A DNA stretch of 64,000 nt, taken from contig WSYJ01000060.1 in the NCBI GenBank assembly GCA_020186115.1, forward strand, positions 2,790,001-2,854,000, in the 5' to 3' direction. The stretch comes from Histomonas meleagridis (Eukaryota; Parabasalia; Tritrichomonadida; Dientamoebidae). Shown piece after piece: positions 9,900-22,000 of this stretch. The position numbers were made by a program, and so were the translations under genes. Below the pieces are notes generated by a model. It saw only the letters and a program-made list of their open reading frames with translations. It searched no databases and was not told where the DNA came from. Position 1 is the stretch's first letter; each line of letters opens with the position of its first letter.

Positions 9900-12833
9900 A
9901 TGTCTCAGCAAAATTCCGGCGACCTTAATTACTACACCCCAAAGACACTTTATGACCTTCTTGAGCTTTACCCTGAATATGCTTGTTATATTACGAATTT
10001 CAATTTATCTCAACAAATTACAGAAGATCCAAATCTTCTCACCTGGACAGGAACAGAATCAAAGACTGGCAAACAAGTATTTATTAGACAAGTCAAAGCA
10101 TCTGAATTTGAAGGTAAAGAAGAGATTTATTATGCAAGAGAAGTTTACATCCTTGCTCGTTCTAACACCCACTTTGTATCTCCTCTTGTTGGCTATACTG
10201 TTGAACCACCATATTGTATTATCACAGAATTTTCACCAAATGGAAATCTTAGGAATTATGCTTTTCCACAATACGAAGAACAAATTTGTACACTTTCATC
10301 CACTCGCAAGACCATTGTTGCTCTTGCAATTTGTCATGCCATGAAATATCTTCATAGTCGTCATGTTGCTCATCGAGATCTTCGTACACAAACAATATCT
10401 ATGGACAAGAAAATGCTACCTCGTATCAACAATTTATCCTCTGCATGTATTTGTGCGCCAGGACGTGTTTTAACAAGTCGAGTTGGAACGACCATCTACA
10501 TGTCACCAGAAAATCTTTTATCCAAAGACTATGGGCTTCCCAATGATGTGTATTCATTTGGGATGTTACTTTATGAAATGGCTGAAGAACATCCGATTTA
10601 TGCGACAAGTCGTATCCATGATTTACCTTCAGCAGTTCAAGAAAATCCTGATATGCGCCCTGAGTTCAGCAAAACGTCATTCTCTATGCGTCGTCTCATC
10701 AAAAAATGTTGGTCAGCTAAACCGGAAAACCGTCCGACATTTGAAAAATTATTTGCTAAGTTTGCAAAAGGTAAATATTCCTTTGATGGCACTAAGACCT
10801 CCAAAGTCAAAGCATATGCTGAAAACCTATTAAAAGATGATGAAAAACGAGCAGCTGAAGGAAAGAAGAAACCAAATGGTCGAATTAACATTGATAAATT
10901 ATTAGCGAAATATGAGAAAGAAGGCAAAAAAGAATTTTTAGAGTCCAATTTATATAAAAACTTTTCGACACGTATGAAAATTCAACAAGTAAATGCTAAT
11001 GCACAACATGTCGCAGAACAACAAGAGAAGAAAGAAGAGAAGAAAGAAGAACCAGAAGAAAAGAAGAATGAACCCGAATTTAAGCCGATACCAAAGATTA
11101 CATTATCTGCAGCTACACGTAATGTTCGAATCGCACAAATGAACAATCAAATGTCACAAGTAACATTACCAAATAGCATTGCGTCACCATTTGCTACTAA
11201 CAATGAATTAACATCAACACAACAAGTATCTAAACCCGAATTTTTAACTGAAACGACAGTTCAACATAAGACATTTACACCCGCAGAATTACCAAAGCGA
11301 AGAAGTAATATGGATATATTTCCAGAAAAGAAAGAATTAAAGTTTAGAGCTAATTATAATTATAATGCAAGTAAATTAGATTTCACTAAATCAGTTGATG
11401 AAGCAGGTTTCAATTTAAATCTTGATATCTTACTTAATACATTACATCCACAATTTAATCAATATATAATCGAATTAGCTGAAAAGATTTCGAGTAATTT
11501 TTATGAGCCTTTTAGTGATATGTGTTTTCATTATATTAATAATAGTCCTGAAGAAACTGTTTTCACAGTGTTTAAAGCAATTGTTATCTTATGTGAAAGA
11601 GATCCAGCTTTTTTAGAAATAGCATTAAAGAAACGAATGTTTTATAATATTCCACTTGATAATTTAGAACATTATGATACTATTATACGGATTTATTCTA
11701 TTTTATTTAAATATAAACCTCGAGTTATCTCTAAAGATGATCGAATTCTTTCACAAATGTTCTTTGCTATTCGTTATCGCCCCGATGAAATGATTAATAT
11801 ATTATCACATTTTACATTATTAAATCCTTCATTATCATTTGCGATAGTAATTTATGATAAATTTTTAGAACTTTCTGATGTATTTGCATCATTTAATTGT
11901 TCTAAATTTATAACATTATTCTTATATTTAATTAATAATGAAAAAGGATTTTCTAAATTACGATTTTCATCTGTTCAAGAAGCATTTTGTATTATGCAAT
12001 CATCTACAGATGAATCATGTTTAAGAGTTGTTTATAAAGGTTTAGCATATGTTTATAATGAAAAATGTCCATTAGATTTCGAAGCGATCATTAATCATTT
12101 AAAGAATAAGAATTTAAGTGATTCATTATATCCATTAATGCTTCGAGTTATAGCATTTCCACCATCTAAACGATTATGTTATGAATTAATTAACTTATCA
12201 ATGATTGATTCGAAATGGACAAATGTTTTATTAAACTTTGCTTCTTCTCGTGTAGAAACAGCTTCGACATTTATAACGTTAATTGATAATTGGACTAAAA
12301 CAGGTTTACCGACATATGTCCATACGTATAAACTTTTATTAATATTATTTAGTTATAATTCATTACGTAATGACATTATTAAAAGTCTTAATTTCCCACA
12401 AATGTTAACTAAATTTATTGAAACTAAAAACCAATTTATTATTGCGACAATCACAACAATATTAAGAAGATGTAATGTTGATAATGAATTAGCAACGAAA
12501 TTAGAAAAAGCTAATTTCATATATACATATTTAAAGTATATGTACACTGAAACAAGAGCTGACCTATTGCAATCTTGTATAGTGTTCATAGATATGTTCG
12601 TAAGAATAATTAATTCGTCTTCTTATAAAATGTTTATTCCAAAATTGACAAATATGATGTCGACAAACCCGGAATTAACACCTTCGATCATACAAGTGCT
12701 GACTTTAATAAGCAATTACAAAGATTGCGCACCAATTATGAAGCAATACGGATTAGATAGATACTTTAGGCAATTGCTTAATAACCCGAGCTACCGAGGA
12801 ATGGCGGCGACATTCATGCAAAACATTTCATGA
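9900..12833 (+). CDS. TKL-like pseudokinase with long helical C-terminus
   Basis: 977 residues. The kinase-like domain (about 40-290) has an alpha-C Glu (REVYIL), H158-R159-D160 in the catalytic-loop position (HRDLRTQTI), MSPEN at the APE motif, DVYSFGMLLYEM and a terminal RPTF. The nucleotide-binding residues are lost: the beta-3 lysine is R63 (VFIRQV), the catalytic-loop lysine is Arg, and the DFG site reads NNL (177-179). It should therefore be catalytically dead. Residues about 350-400 are charged K/E-rich. Residues 500-977 are all-helical, probably ARM/HEAT-like. Trichomonads have an expanded TKL family, so a scaffold role is likely. The 3'-terminal 100 bases are much less AT-rich than the body. 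Confidence 0.75.
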   Translation: MSQQNSGDLNYYTPKTLYDLLELYPEYACYITNFNLSQQITEDPNLLTWTGTESKTGKQVFIRQVKASEFEGKEEIYYAREVYILARSNTHFVSPLVGYTVEPPYCIITEFSPNGNLRNYAFPQYEEQICTLSSTRKTIVALAICHAMKYLHSRHVAHRDLRTQTISMDKKMLPRINNLSSACICAPGRVLTSRVGTTIYMSPENLLSKDYGLPNDVYSFGMLLYEMAEEHPIYATSRIHDLPSAVQENPDMRPEFSKTSFSMRRLIKKCWSAKPENRPTFEKLFAKFAKGKYSFDGTKTSKVKAYAENLLKDDEKRAAEGKKKPNGRINIDKLLAKYEKEGKKEFLESNLYKNFSTRMKIQQVNANAQHVAEQQEKKEEKKEEPEEKKNEPEFKPIPKITLSAATRNVRIAQMNNQMSQVTLPNSIASPFATNNELTSTQQVSKPEFLTETTVQHKTFTPAELPKRRSNMDIFPEKKELKFRANYNYNASKLDFTKSVDEAGFNLNLDILLNTLHPQFNQYIIELAEKISSNFYEPFSDMCFHYINNSPEETVFTVFKAIVILCERDPAFLEIALKKRMFYNIPLDNLEHYDTIIRIYSILFKYKPRVISKDDRILSQMFFAIRYRPDEMINILSHFTLLNPSLSFAIVIYDKFLELSDVFASFNCSKFITLFLYLINNEKGFSKLRFSSVQEAFCIMQSSTDESCLRVVYKGLAYVYNEKCPLDFEAIINHLKNKNLSDSLYPLMLRVIAFPPSKRLCYELINLSMIDSKWTNVLLNFASSRVETASTFITLIDNWTKTGLPTYVHTYKLLLILFSYNSLRNDIIKSLNFPQMLTKFIETKNQFIIATITTILRRCNVDNELATKLEKANFIYTYLKYMYTETRADLLQSCIVFIDMFVRIINSSSYKMFIPKLTNMMSTNPELTPSIIQVLTLISNYKDCAPIMKQYGLDRYFRQLLNNPSYRGMAATFMQNIS

Positions 12834-13333
12834 TGATGATGTTGCAAAGTTAAAAGGATTTTGCATATTCATCTTATAAATAAAAGTTCAGTAATATTTT
12901 TCTTTTCGATCATAAATCGGAAACTTCAGAACGATTTAAATTTTTATCATTAGTTAATATAAATATTGTTTTCTGAATTTTATTATCATCTTTTATTCCC
13001 ATGTTTTTGAAATGGCTTAAATCAGCCGAAGTTCTGGGCATTAAACAATTTAAGTAAAAGATCAACATCCTCTTCTTAAAACGATTTATTTTGCAATAAC
13101 ATCATTGACTTAATACAGTCAATAAGAAACCAATTTATAGCAATACACATATAAAACATTCATGATAAAAAGTCATGATGATTTTCACACTTAGCATTAT
13201 AAATCATCACCAAATTTTACATAATCGATAAAAATCTTTTGGCAAATTTTGAGTCTGCACTCCATAAGTAAAAACGAAAGTTGTTTGTCTATAAGTTTTT
13301 ACTTCATTCTCTATTACATTTTATTATTTTTTT
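12834..13333. other. Intergenic between convergent genes
   Basis: AT-rich, with no ORF, RNA gene or repeat recognised. Confidence 0.5.
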
Positions 13334-14821
13334 CTAGCCTTTGATCACGCCGATTGGCACCAACTTCGCCACTCTGCTTGACAGCCCCACGGCTTCGCAA
13401 GCCTCCACCACCTGCTCGATGTCTTTGTATGTTTCCGGCGCCTCTTCTGTCACCGTTTTAGCGTTGGCCGCTCTCAGCTCGATACCCTTTTGCTCCAGCT
13501 CGTTCTTGATCTTGTCGGCGCTGATTTCTCTGTTTGCCTTTGACCGCGACATCGTTCTTCCTGCTCCATGACAAGTTGATCCAAATGATTTATTCTCATC
13601 AGATCCAACCAATATGTAAGAAGAAGTACCGAGCGAGCCTCCGATTAAGACTGGCTGTCCTATTTGTCGATATTTCGTTGGTATTTCTGTTCGACTTGGT
13701 CCGAATGATCTGGTCGCACCTTTACGATGGACAATAAATTCCTTTTCTACGCCATCTATGACATGTTTTTCGATCTTAGCAATGTTATGAGCAACGTCGT
13801 ATATCAAATTAAGTTGAAGATCGTTCCGTTGAAAGATCTCATTAAATGCTAAACGTACAAAATGTGTTATGATTTGGCGATTACACCACGCAAAGTTAGC
13901 GGCTGCACCCATGGAATGAAGATATCGTTGGCCAACTTCGCTTTGTAATGGCGCTGAACAAAGTTGACGATCTGGAAGATTTGAATCTTTAAATTTATAC
14001 TCCATCTCCTTGATAAATTCGTCGGCCACTTGATACCCTAAGCCACGAGAGCCTGTGTGTATCATTACAACGACTTGGCCTTTAAATAACCCCATAACAT
14101 TTGCGGCGGTTTCATTATAAATCGTGTCCACAACTTGGACTTCAACATAATGGTTGCCAGCGCCTAAGGTGCCAAGTTGATCAAGACCTCGAAGTTTGGC
14201 TCGATCTGTGATTAAACTTGCATCTGCATATGAAACACATCCACCTTCTTCACAATTGTCTAGATCTTCTTGGACACCATATCCATGTGAAACAGCCCAT
14301 TTTGAACCTTGTGTAAGAATATCGGGAATATCGGATTTGGTGATAAATTTCTTCCGTTTACCTCCAACACCAGTAGGAATGTTACGATTAATGGCATCAA
14401 TAAGTTCCTTGAGAACTGGTGTAACATCAGAAAGTGTAAGATTTGTAGAAATAGAACGAACACCACAATTAATATCATAACCAACACCACCTGGTGAGAT
14501 GATGCTAGAAGGATCACTGGTATCAAAAGCAGCTACACCACCAATTGGGAAACCGTAGCCAGAATGCATATCTGGCATCCCAATTGAAGCATCAGTAATA
14601 CCTGGTAAAGTTGCAACATAAGCAATCTGAACTATTGATGGGAGGCCGGTTGTAGGATTTGAAATCCAGTCTTGTAGTTCTTTAAATGCAAGTTCAGCCA
14701 TCTCTGGTGTGGCATAAAACCTTCCTGGAACACGCATATTTGGAACAAATCCAATTGGTATTTCATAAACGCATGGCTCTACTAATCGGATTAAGCTTGG
14801 ATCGATGTTTGGCTGACTCAT
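13334..14821 (-). CDS. RTCB: RNA-splicing ligase RtcB (HSPC117)
   Basis: 495 residues, close to the usual eukaryotic length of about 505. RtcB joins 2',3'-cyclic phosphate and 5'-OH RNA ends in tRNA splicing using Mn2+ and GTP. All signature blocks are present in order: MPDMHSGYGFPIGG, GGVGYDINCGVR with the metal-binding Cys at 119, GAGNHYVEVQ, HTGSRGLGYQ, HRKGATRSFGPSR, GSLGTSSYILVG and CHGAGRTMSR with the guanylylated His. The start ATG at 14821 is the only sensible one. The protein is full length with no missing catalytic residue. The last 200 bases of the gene are strikingly GC-rich compared with the rest. Confidence 0.97.
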   Translation of the reverse strand: MSQPNIDPSLIRLVEPCVYEIPIGFVPNMRVPGRFYATPEMAELAFKELQDWISNPTTGLPSIVQIAYVATLPGITDASIGMPDMHSGYGFPIGGVAAFDTSDPSSIISPGGVGYDINCGVRSISTNLTLSDVTPVLKELIDAINRNIPTGVGGKRKKFITKSDIPDILTQGSKWAVSHGYGVQEDLDNCEEGGCVSYADASLITDRAKLRGLDQLGTLGAGNHYVEVQVVDTIYNETAANVMGLFKGQVVVMIHTGSRGLGYQVADEFIKEMEYKFKDSNLPDRQLCSAPLQSEVGQRYLHSMGAAANFAWCNRQIITHFVRLAFNEIFQRNDLQLNLIYDVAHNIAKIEKHVIDGVEKEFIVHRKGATRSFGPSRTEIPTKYRQIGQPVLIGGSLGTSSYILVGSDENKSFGSTCHGAGRTMSRSKANREISADKIKNELEQKGIELRAANAKTVTEEAPETYKDIEQVVEACEAVGLSSRVAKLVPIGVIKG

Positions 14822-15170
14822 GAGAAATTTGCCGATACAAATTTCAATTCAAATTTTGCTGTAGCACTTTTATTGTAAAGCAGAGATAGAATGACTTTAG
14901 CTTCAACAATTGATGAATAAAAATCAATTTATAATGAAGTTTAACAGCATTCATGTAAACTTAAAATTTTCAGCTTTTGTTACACACTTTGCTTTTGTAA
15001 TAAAATATATTTTAATTTTTTTTATTGAATCATTCAATTTTTTTATCTATATTAAATAAGTTTTGATTGTTACATACATTTAAAATTTATTGTTCTCCCG
15101 AGCTTTGCTTTTAATGTTTCATTTAAAATAAAAAATTATTAATTTAAACAGACTTGTTTTTCAACGAAAC
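14822..15170. other. Intergenic, AT-rich
   Basis: Upstream of RTCB and downstream of the small minus-strand ORF; nothing recognisable. Confidence 0.5.
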
Positions 15171-15500
15171 TTAATCCTGTTCTTCAATAATAGGTTTTGC
15201 TGGAGGTTCCCATCCCCAGCCGTGAATTTCTTCCTCTTCCTCGTTTGTTACGTCAACACATCTTTCAGAATTATAATTAAGTGGAACTATTGCTTTCGAC
15301 AAATCTTCTTGTGATGAGCAAAATGAAAACAGTGACTTTTGTGTAATTATTCCCGTTGAAGGAATATATGGCATATTTTCTAAATACTTTTGATTCAAAC
15401 ATTCATGCAGCATTTCATCACCTATTTTTTTGGCTTCTGATAATTCGTTGTATTCATCATATTTGTAGCATACTTCAATTGCATCCCATTCGCGAAGCAT
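15171..15500 (-). CDS. Small acidic hypothetical protein
   Basis: 109 residues from the ATG at 15500; the frame stays open 10 codons further upstream but only to a TTG. The sequence starts MLREWDAIEVCYKYDEYNE and ends in an acidic, Trp-containing tail (NEEEEEIHGWGWEPPAKPI). No signal peptide or membrane helix. Codon use and the acidic tail look like a real protein, but I recognise no family. Confidence 0.4.
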   Translation of the reverse strand: MLREWDAIEVCYKYDEYNELSEAKKIGDEMLHECLNQKYLENMPYIPSTGIITQKSLFSFCSSQEDLSKAIVPLNYNSERCVDVTNEEEEEIHGWGWEPPAKPIIEEQD

Positions 15501-16139
15501 TTTGTTACATAAAGGCCCAGTTTCATTCAATTTGTATATTTAACTAGTTTATGAAAATGTTGACACGTATTTGGTAGGAACCAAAAAATTTTCACATGAT
15601 ATGTCACATAAAAGTGCTATTTTAACATGCTTTCCGCACAAAACCAAAAATTTACCTGTTCTACTGACAAAGAAGAAATCCCTAGTTGCTTATCTACTAG
15701 TATTGAATTAGAGCAAATCGTTTTTAATTTAAATGAAGATAATTATGATTTATCAATTCAAAAAACAATTAAATTATTTGATATAAATTATCCATATTCA
15801 TTTAATGGTATCATTAGTAATCTTGTCTATAAATCATTTTCAACTCGGAAAAACAATATAAATATTTATTTGAATTATTTGGAATCTATCCAAATCAAAG
15901 AAGAAGAAATAAACAAAGATATACCAAAAATTATAAATATTTTCTGTAAACATATTTCTAAATTCAAAACACAAGAAACATATTATATAATAGAGAAAAT
16001 GATCGAATTAAACTTAATTGATGTAAACATTGTTAAAAGATTTCAATCAAAATATTTTGCACATAGAATAACTAGAATTGAGAATGAAACTGAATATGAC
16101 TTAATCAATAAATTATTTACAGATAACGATGAAGAACTT

Positions 16140-16316
16140 TCAAAGAATGATTGGGAGCTTCATAAACAATTAATTAAGGAAGGACATAATCCAAATGAAA
16201 TTGCTAAAATAATTCGAAATGATGAAATCGATAAACTTTCGAATTATTTTCGCAATTTCATTTGGATTATGTCCTTCTTTAATTAATTGTTTATGAAGTT
16301 CCCAATCATTCTTTGA
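16140..16316. repeat. 79-bp inverted repeat with 19-nt loop
   Basis: 16140-16218 and 16238-16316 are reverse complements with about three mismatches, both encoding KNDWELHKQLIKEGHNPNE-IAKIIR on opposite strands. This head-to-head junction marks where the inverted segment was joined. Confidence 0.9.
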
Positions 16317-16800
16317 TATATTATCAATATTTTTAACAAAAAAGGTATCAAATGGATTCGATGATATTAATTCATCAATTTGCTTTTTTGTTTTATAATG
16401 TGAAAAATATAATGTCCTTTTGTTTTTAATGAAATATTGTTCAATTAATCCTCGCTTAATCATTTTTTCAAGAAGGTAATATGATTCTTGAGATTCTAAT
16501 TTCAAAAGATATTTACTTAAAATCGAAATTAATTGATCATTTTCCTCTTTGCTCATAAGTGAAACAATAAAATTAATAAAAAGACCTGGCTTTTTCAGAC
16601 TTGATACAAATGCAGAATAAATAAGTTTGCATAAAACAAGATTAAAAGAATAGGGCGAATCAGGTTCTGATTTGTATAAGTTAGTGATTGATTCAATTGA
16701 AGCATCAAAGTTTTTTTCATTTAAATTAAAAATAGTTTGCTCTAATAACTCTAAAAGTTGCTCTTCACCTGGTGCATTTGGTCGGCTTTTGGTTTGATGC
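16236..16800 (-). pseudogene. Inverted N-terminal segment of a second ankyrin gene
   Basis: Minus-strand open frame from about 16800 to 16236 without stops. It encodes the same domain as the N-termini at 15.6, 42.9 and 46.4 kb (EEQLLELLEQTIFNLNEKNF; ESQESYYLLEKMIKRGLIEQ; KNDWELHKQLIKEGHNPNE). No in-frame ATG lies at its 5' end, so the start was lost at the junction near 16800. It is diverged from the plus-strand copy, so it came from a paralogue and is not a simple inversion of the same gene. Confidence 0.6.
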
Positions 16801-17804
16801 TTTTTGAATATTCCGAAATATCATCACAAAATGATTTTAAATTTAATCAATATATTATACCATCACTTTATGAAAGATGTTCATTTATTAATAAAGAAAA
16901 TGTTACATTAATTGATTATGCAGTATTTTTTGGATCAGTTAAATGTTTTAAATATTTACTTATGAATAATGCAAAAGTAAATAACACAGGTAAATATGCA
17001 GTTGCAGGTGGAAGCTTGCATCAGAAAATAATACAGAAGTGGTTGAATTGCTTCTTAAACAAAAAAGAATTAATGTTAATGCTAAAAATATATTTTTAGT
17101 ATATTTATAATTTAATTCAATTGTTTTATATTTCAAAATAAAATATAAAAATTATGTATATCAATTGAAACAGCTCTTATCATTGCAACTATGTCTAAAA
17201 ATATAGAAATTGTTAAATTACTTCTTCAACAAAATGGAATAAATATTAATGCTAATAATATTTTATTTATTTGTTTTTTATTTTAATTAATAATTTCAAA
17301 TTTCATAAATATATTTGAATATTATTTTTAATGTTTTGGAATTCATTAATGATTGCATCAGCAAAGGGTTATATAGAAATTGTTAAATTACTTCTAGAAA
17401 ACAAAAAAATTTATATTAATGCAAAAAATATTTAATCGAAATGCTTAAAAATTGTTAAAATGATTTGATGATCTACAATAACATTTGGGAATCATTCAAA
17501 TTATTTGATACAGCACTTACATTAGCAACTGAAAATTGTCGCATAGAAATTGTTAAATTACTTCTTCAATTCAAAGGTATTAATATTAATGAGAAAAATA
17601 AAATATAATTTAATCATATCGAATTCCAAAATAATAATTAAAAACTCAAAACATTATTTCAAACAGCATTTATGATTGCGTCACAAAAAGGATATACTGA
17701 AATACTCAAATTTTTTCCTGCTAAAGGTGTAAAAAGTAAAAAATAATCAAATTTCATCAACTTATGATAAAATATTAAATAAAAAAGAATTAATTTCAAT
17801 TATT

Positions 17805-19002
17805 TTATTTATGTTTCATCATCCGTATGGCATAATCAATATCTTTTCTTCTATTTTCTTCATCTTCATATGGCTGATTTTCCTTATCATAAGTTTTTAT
17901 ATGATTAAAGTAATTCATAATAGCAGCAAATAATTCACCAACATGAAGGATCATATGAAATTATAATACTTTGTGCATCAACTTCTTTTTCTGAACATTT
18001 TATTTTTATTGCCATATTTTTACCTTTAAATAATACAACATCAGGTTTAGGATGTGATGCAACATATGTAGTTTTTTGAATTGTAATTTTAGTTCCATCT
18101 TTAATTGATCGGATATATTTATTCTTTAAATATTCTACACGTTTTGCTGTAATTTTAAGTGCTTTTTCAATATTTTCATTTCGTCGTTTTTCAATTATAT
18201 CCATCACTTTTTGTGTAAAGATTTTAACTTCATCACTAAAATATCCATTATATTTAAGTAAATTATTTAATGAATTTGATTCATTATCAACAAAATTAGG
18301 TATAACATATTTAGAAAGAAAATCAAAAAGTAGATATACTATTTGATGTATTGTTTTTTTGTTAAATTCTAATTCATTATTAATACGTTCATTAAGATGA
18401 ATAATAGCACGTTGATCATTAAAATCACATTTTTCATTCATTTCTTTAATATATCTTAATATTTCTATTACATTAATATAATTAAATTTATTTGCATAAA
18501 ATAAATTATTTGTTAAACTTGGAATTGGATATAATTTATTCACAACATTTAAAACAATTGTTTCAAGTTCTTCATCAGGTGTTACATCAAGAATGTTTTT
18601 TCTTTTTGTAATAGTCTTATAAATTGGATAAAATGATTCATAAATTTGGTAAAGATTGTCCCTAATATAAGGTAATATTTTGAAACCATAAGTAGCTTTA
18701 CTAATAAACTCAAATAAGAAGAAATTTTTCGAATCATCTCTCTTTGAAATGATATCATTAATTAAAGTAGCTTGTGGATTCATTGGATTATAATTCGGAT
18801 GTTCATAAACTTTCTCAATAAATTCCTTCGCAATAGGAATTATATTTGCAAAAGCTTTTTGAGGAATTTTGTGACTACTTAAATTTTGATTATAAGGATT
18901 CATAAATAAGTTTGGATTATAATATATCGGATGTATAATTAATGTTTTTGATTCCATAATTTCTTTTAATAAATCATTTCGATTTTGTTGGAAATTAGGC
19001 AT
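17805..19002 (-). pseudogene. 3' part of the giant coiled-coil gene, frameshifted
   Basis: An open frame from 19002 to 17935 overlaps the stop of the upstream 1,681-residue frame by 37 bases and continues its character (helical, K/E/N-rich, FEFISKATYGFKILPYIRD). The shift sits in a TTATATATATG dinucleotide run; one TA unit fewer would fuse the frames. A second shift at about 17940 separates YDPS from a continuation (HVGELFAAIMNYFNHIKTYD, then an acidic tail) ending at TAA 17805-17807. Thus 17805-24008 was one gene of about 2,070 codons. Alternatively the 19002 ATG starts an independent gene, but overlapping genes are unusual in trichomonads. Confidence 0.45.
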
Positions 19003-22000
19003 ATATATAATGATCTTCCGACAAATACACTCATTTGTGTACCATCATATAAATTATGATTATAAAAAATGTTTTTATAATCACATGGATATAAAGGTAT
19101 TGATATAATACTTGCAGATTTCTCACTTGATTGGACATAGCATGGTGCAAATAATTCCGAAAATGGTAATCTTGAAGTTTTTTGATATAAAATATTATAT
19201 ATTTTCATACATCGTTCTCTAATTTCATCAACAATACAATAATTCATAAATAACCCTTGAATAATCTTTGATGAAAGTATTATATTTTTATCAATATAAC
19301 TTTCGGCTTCTTCTAAAATTTGTTTTTGTCCTTCTGTTATTGTTATTTTTTGATAGTTATTTGAATATAATTCAAGCATTTCATGATATGGTTTAAACTT
19401 ACCTCCAGAAATTATTTCAAATGGTGCAAAAGCTGAAATTGCATTAGAAAATACACTCGTTAATATAACTTCTGTTTTAACTTTATCTAATAGTGAGTGA
19501 TACTTCTCTGGTGTTTGTAAAGCTTCCATAGTTAATTTAACTAAATTATACTCATATATAATTTGTTTTTCAGCAGATTGTATACATTGATCTTTTATTT
19601 CTGAAATTTTTTGATTAACTTTTTCCATTAAATCTTCATCTTGATAACGATTTAATAATGCTTCTCTAGAACCTATATAAAGTGCCGTTGCTTTAATAAT
19701 AGCATAATCAGGATCTTCAGTATTATTTTGTTCTTTTATATATTTATCACCCAATTCAATCATATATTTAATATCATTTATATAATTTGATGATACTGTA
19801 ACTTTTGGCGGTTCATATTCTTCATATTGTTCGAAATTTTTATCTTTGATTTGATTATATAATTTATCAGCTTCTTCTTCAGACCAAAATGATACAAAAT
19901 CAACAATCATTTTACATTCAGCTAATCTAGATTTTTGTTTCTTTGAAAGTTTTAATGCATGTTCAAAATCTTTTTTGAAACTTGGTAATGCTTCTTTAAT
20001 GAAAACTTCGTTGATTTTTTCTTTATATTCTTTCATTTCATTTGCAAATTGTGGAGAAACATTTCCATTTTGATATACTTCTTGTTTCATTAATATATAT
20101 TTTGTTGCAAGCATTTGTAATTTTTCTTGATAACTATTTCCCGTATAATATTTATCGAAACTTTTTCTAAACTCATTATATGTTTTAAAATTATTTTGAA
20201 TGTTTCGTTCGATTGTAATGTTTTTATTTGCAAATTTTGTAATTGCATATGTTTTAAATTGATTTATGAAATTATTATAAACATATTGTATTTGGTCATT
20301 AGCTGTAACATCATATTCTTTACCCATTATATTAACATGTTTTCTTCTTTCTAATTCTTTAATTAAATAATCATGTTCACTCCTTGAAAATTCATGATCT
20401 CCTCTATACAAATGTCGATAAGTTTCATCAATACGATTTTTAAGTTCAATTTTTGCTTTTTCATTTGTTTGCTTACGAACTGCTTGTTCATATTGTTGTT
20501 GGAATTGTTTAATTTCTGGTGTATCCATTATTTCTGAGTTTTCTTTAACTTTTGCTAATTCATCTTCAATCGTTTTATATGAATTCATATTCCCTGTTCG
20601 TTCGAAAAGATCTAAATCATTTTTAAGTGATTTAGTGATTTTTTCTGCTTCAAATCTATTCATTGAAATTTGTAATAAATTTTCTTCAAATAATTTATGA
20701 TTTATGTTAGAAATGCGTTCAAGAAATTCTTTCATAGGTTGTGATTCTTTACAATGTTCAAAATCTTTATGATTTTTAAGTGTATTAACCATCTTTTCGA
20801 AAATATGATATTTTTCAATAAGTGGTGAAACACTTTGAAAATTAATTTCTTTCTCCAAATTTTCTAACTCATTTTTTCCAGCCCTAATTAAAATTGTTGC
20901 TTCTTCAATTTTACATTGTTCATCTTCTTGTTCTTCTATTTTTTGGTAATTTTCATGGAGAAACTCTTGAGCAACATTAATTTGTTGAATTTTCTTTTCA
21001 TCAAGATATGTAAGTGTTGAAAAATCATTATCATTTTCTTTTAATGTTTTCATTTTCTGAAGTAAATTACGTAAAGCTGTAATTGTTAATGGTTTAATTT
21101 CCATACTTTCTACTGAATTAATCAATCTATCATTAATAAAATTCGATTCTTTATAAAATTTATCTGCTTTCATATATAATGGTAATTGAGATTTAATATT
21201 ATCACGATCATTATATATTTCGATAACTCTTAAATAGTTTTCATCATTTTCTTTTTCTTCATCAAGCTTTTCATTAAAAATATCACACTTCTTTAATTCT
21301 TTTTCAATATTTGTAATTTGTGTATCAAATGTTTTTTCATTACCAGTTTGAATAGCAGTAAGTAATAAATTATATGTTCGTTTGATTGAGTTATAAACAA
21401 TATTTATATTTGAATTGACTTTAGAAGTTGATTCATGATTTGTTGATTCAGTTTTAATAACTTTTATAATTTGAATTGATTCATCTTCTGTTTCAGGAAT
21501 ATCATATTCATAAAGGGTTGGAATTTGTTGTGTAATTGGTAATTGTACAATATCTCCAATTCTTTTGGCAATTGGATGAAGATAAAAATGATAAAATTTA
21601 ATATGTTCTTCAAATTCATCAATATTTTCAGGTTTCCAAATATTAATTATATTGTCTTCATGATAATGTTCAATTTCTTCTCCTGTTAATTCTTGGAATT
21701 TAATTAAAATATTTGATAATTCTTCACATAAAGTAAAATCGATAATTAAATCACAAACTTTTGCAAATGACCATTTTAGATTTAAGTTTTTCATATTTTG
21801 TATACGAGATTGAATATTATTTGTACTATTAAGAATACTATCAAATTCTTGAATACATGTATTACGCTTAATTAAATATTCTTCTTCAAATGTTTTCTTA
21901 AATATTTCTTGCTTATGTTTATCAAAACATTTAATCCATTTCTTAACATCTTTATGTTGAAGGATTTTTGAACCCAAAATTTTAATTTTAGAAAGATTAG

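Larger units (their letters stand above)
15627..17746 (+). pseudogene. Ankyrin/DUF3447-like gene split by an inverted insertion
   Basis: The plus strand carries the N-terminal domain typical of trichomonad ankyrin proteins from the ATG at 15627 to about 16235 (ends IAKIIRNDEIDKL). The matching continuation, EISSQNDFKFNQYIIPSLYERCSF, resumes only at about 16816. The intervening piece (about 16236-16800) is on the opposite strand. After 17020 a deletion shifts the frame. Four more ankyrin units follow, separated by AT-rich spacers as in the 40-46 kb loci: ETALIIATMSK, NSLMIASAKGYIEIVK, DTALTLATENCRIEIVK and QTAFMIASQKGYTEILK. The last runs into GVKSKK and a TAA at 17744-17746. The units themselves are in frame internally. 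Likely a rearranged pseudogene built from an originally normal locus. Confidence 0.6.
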
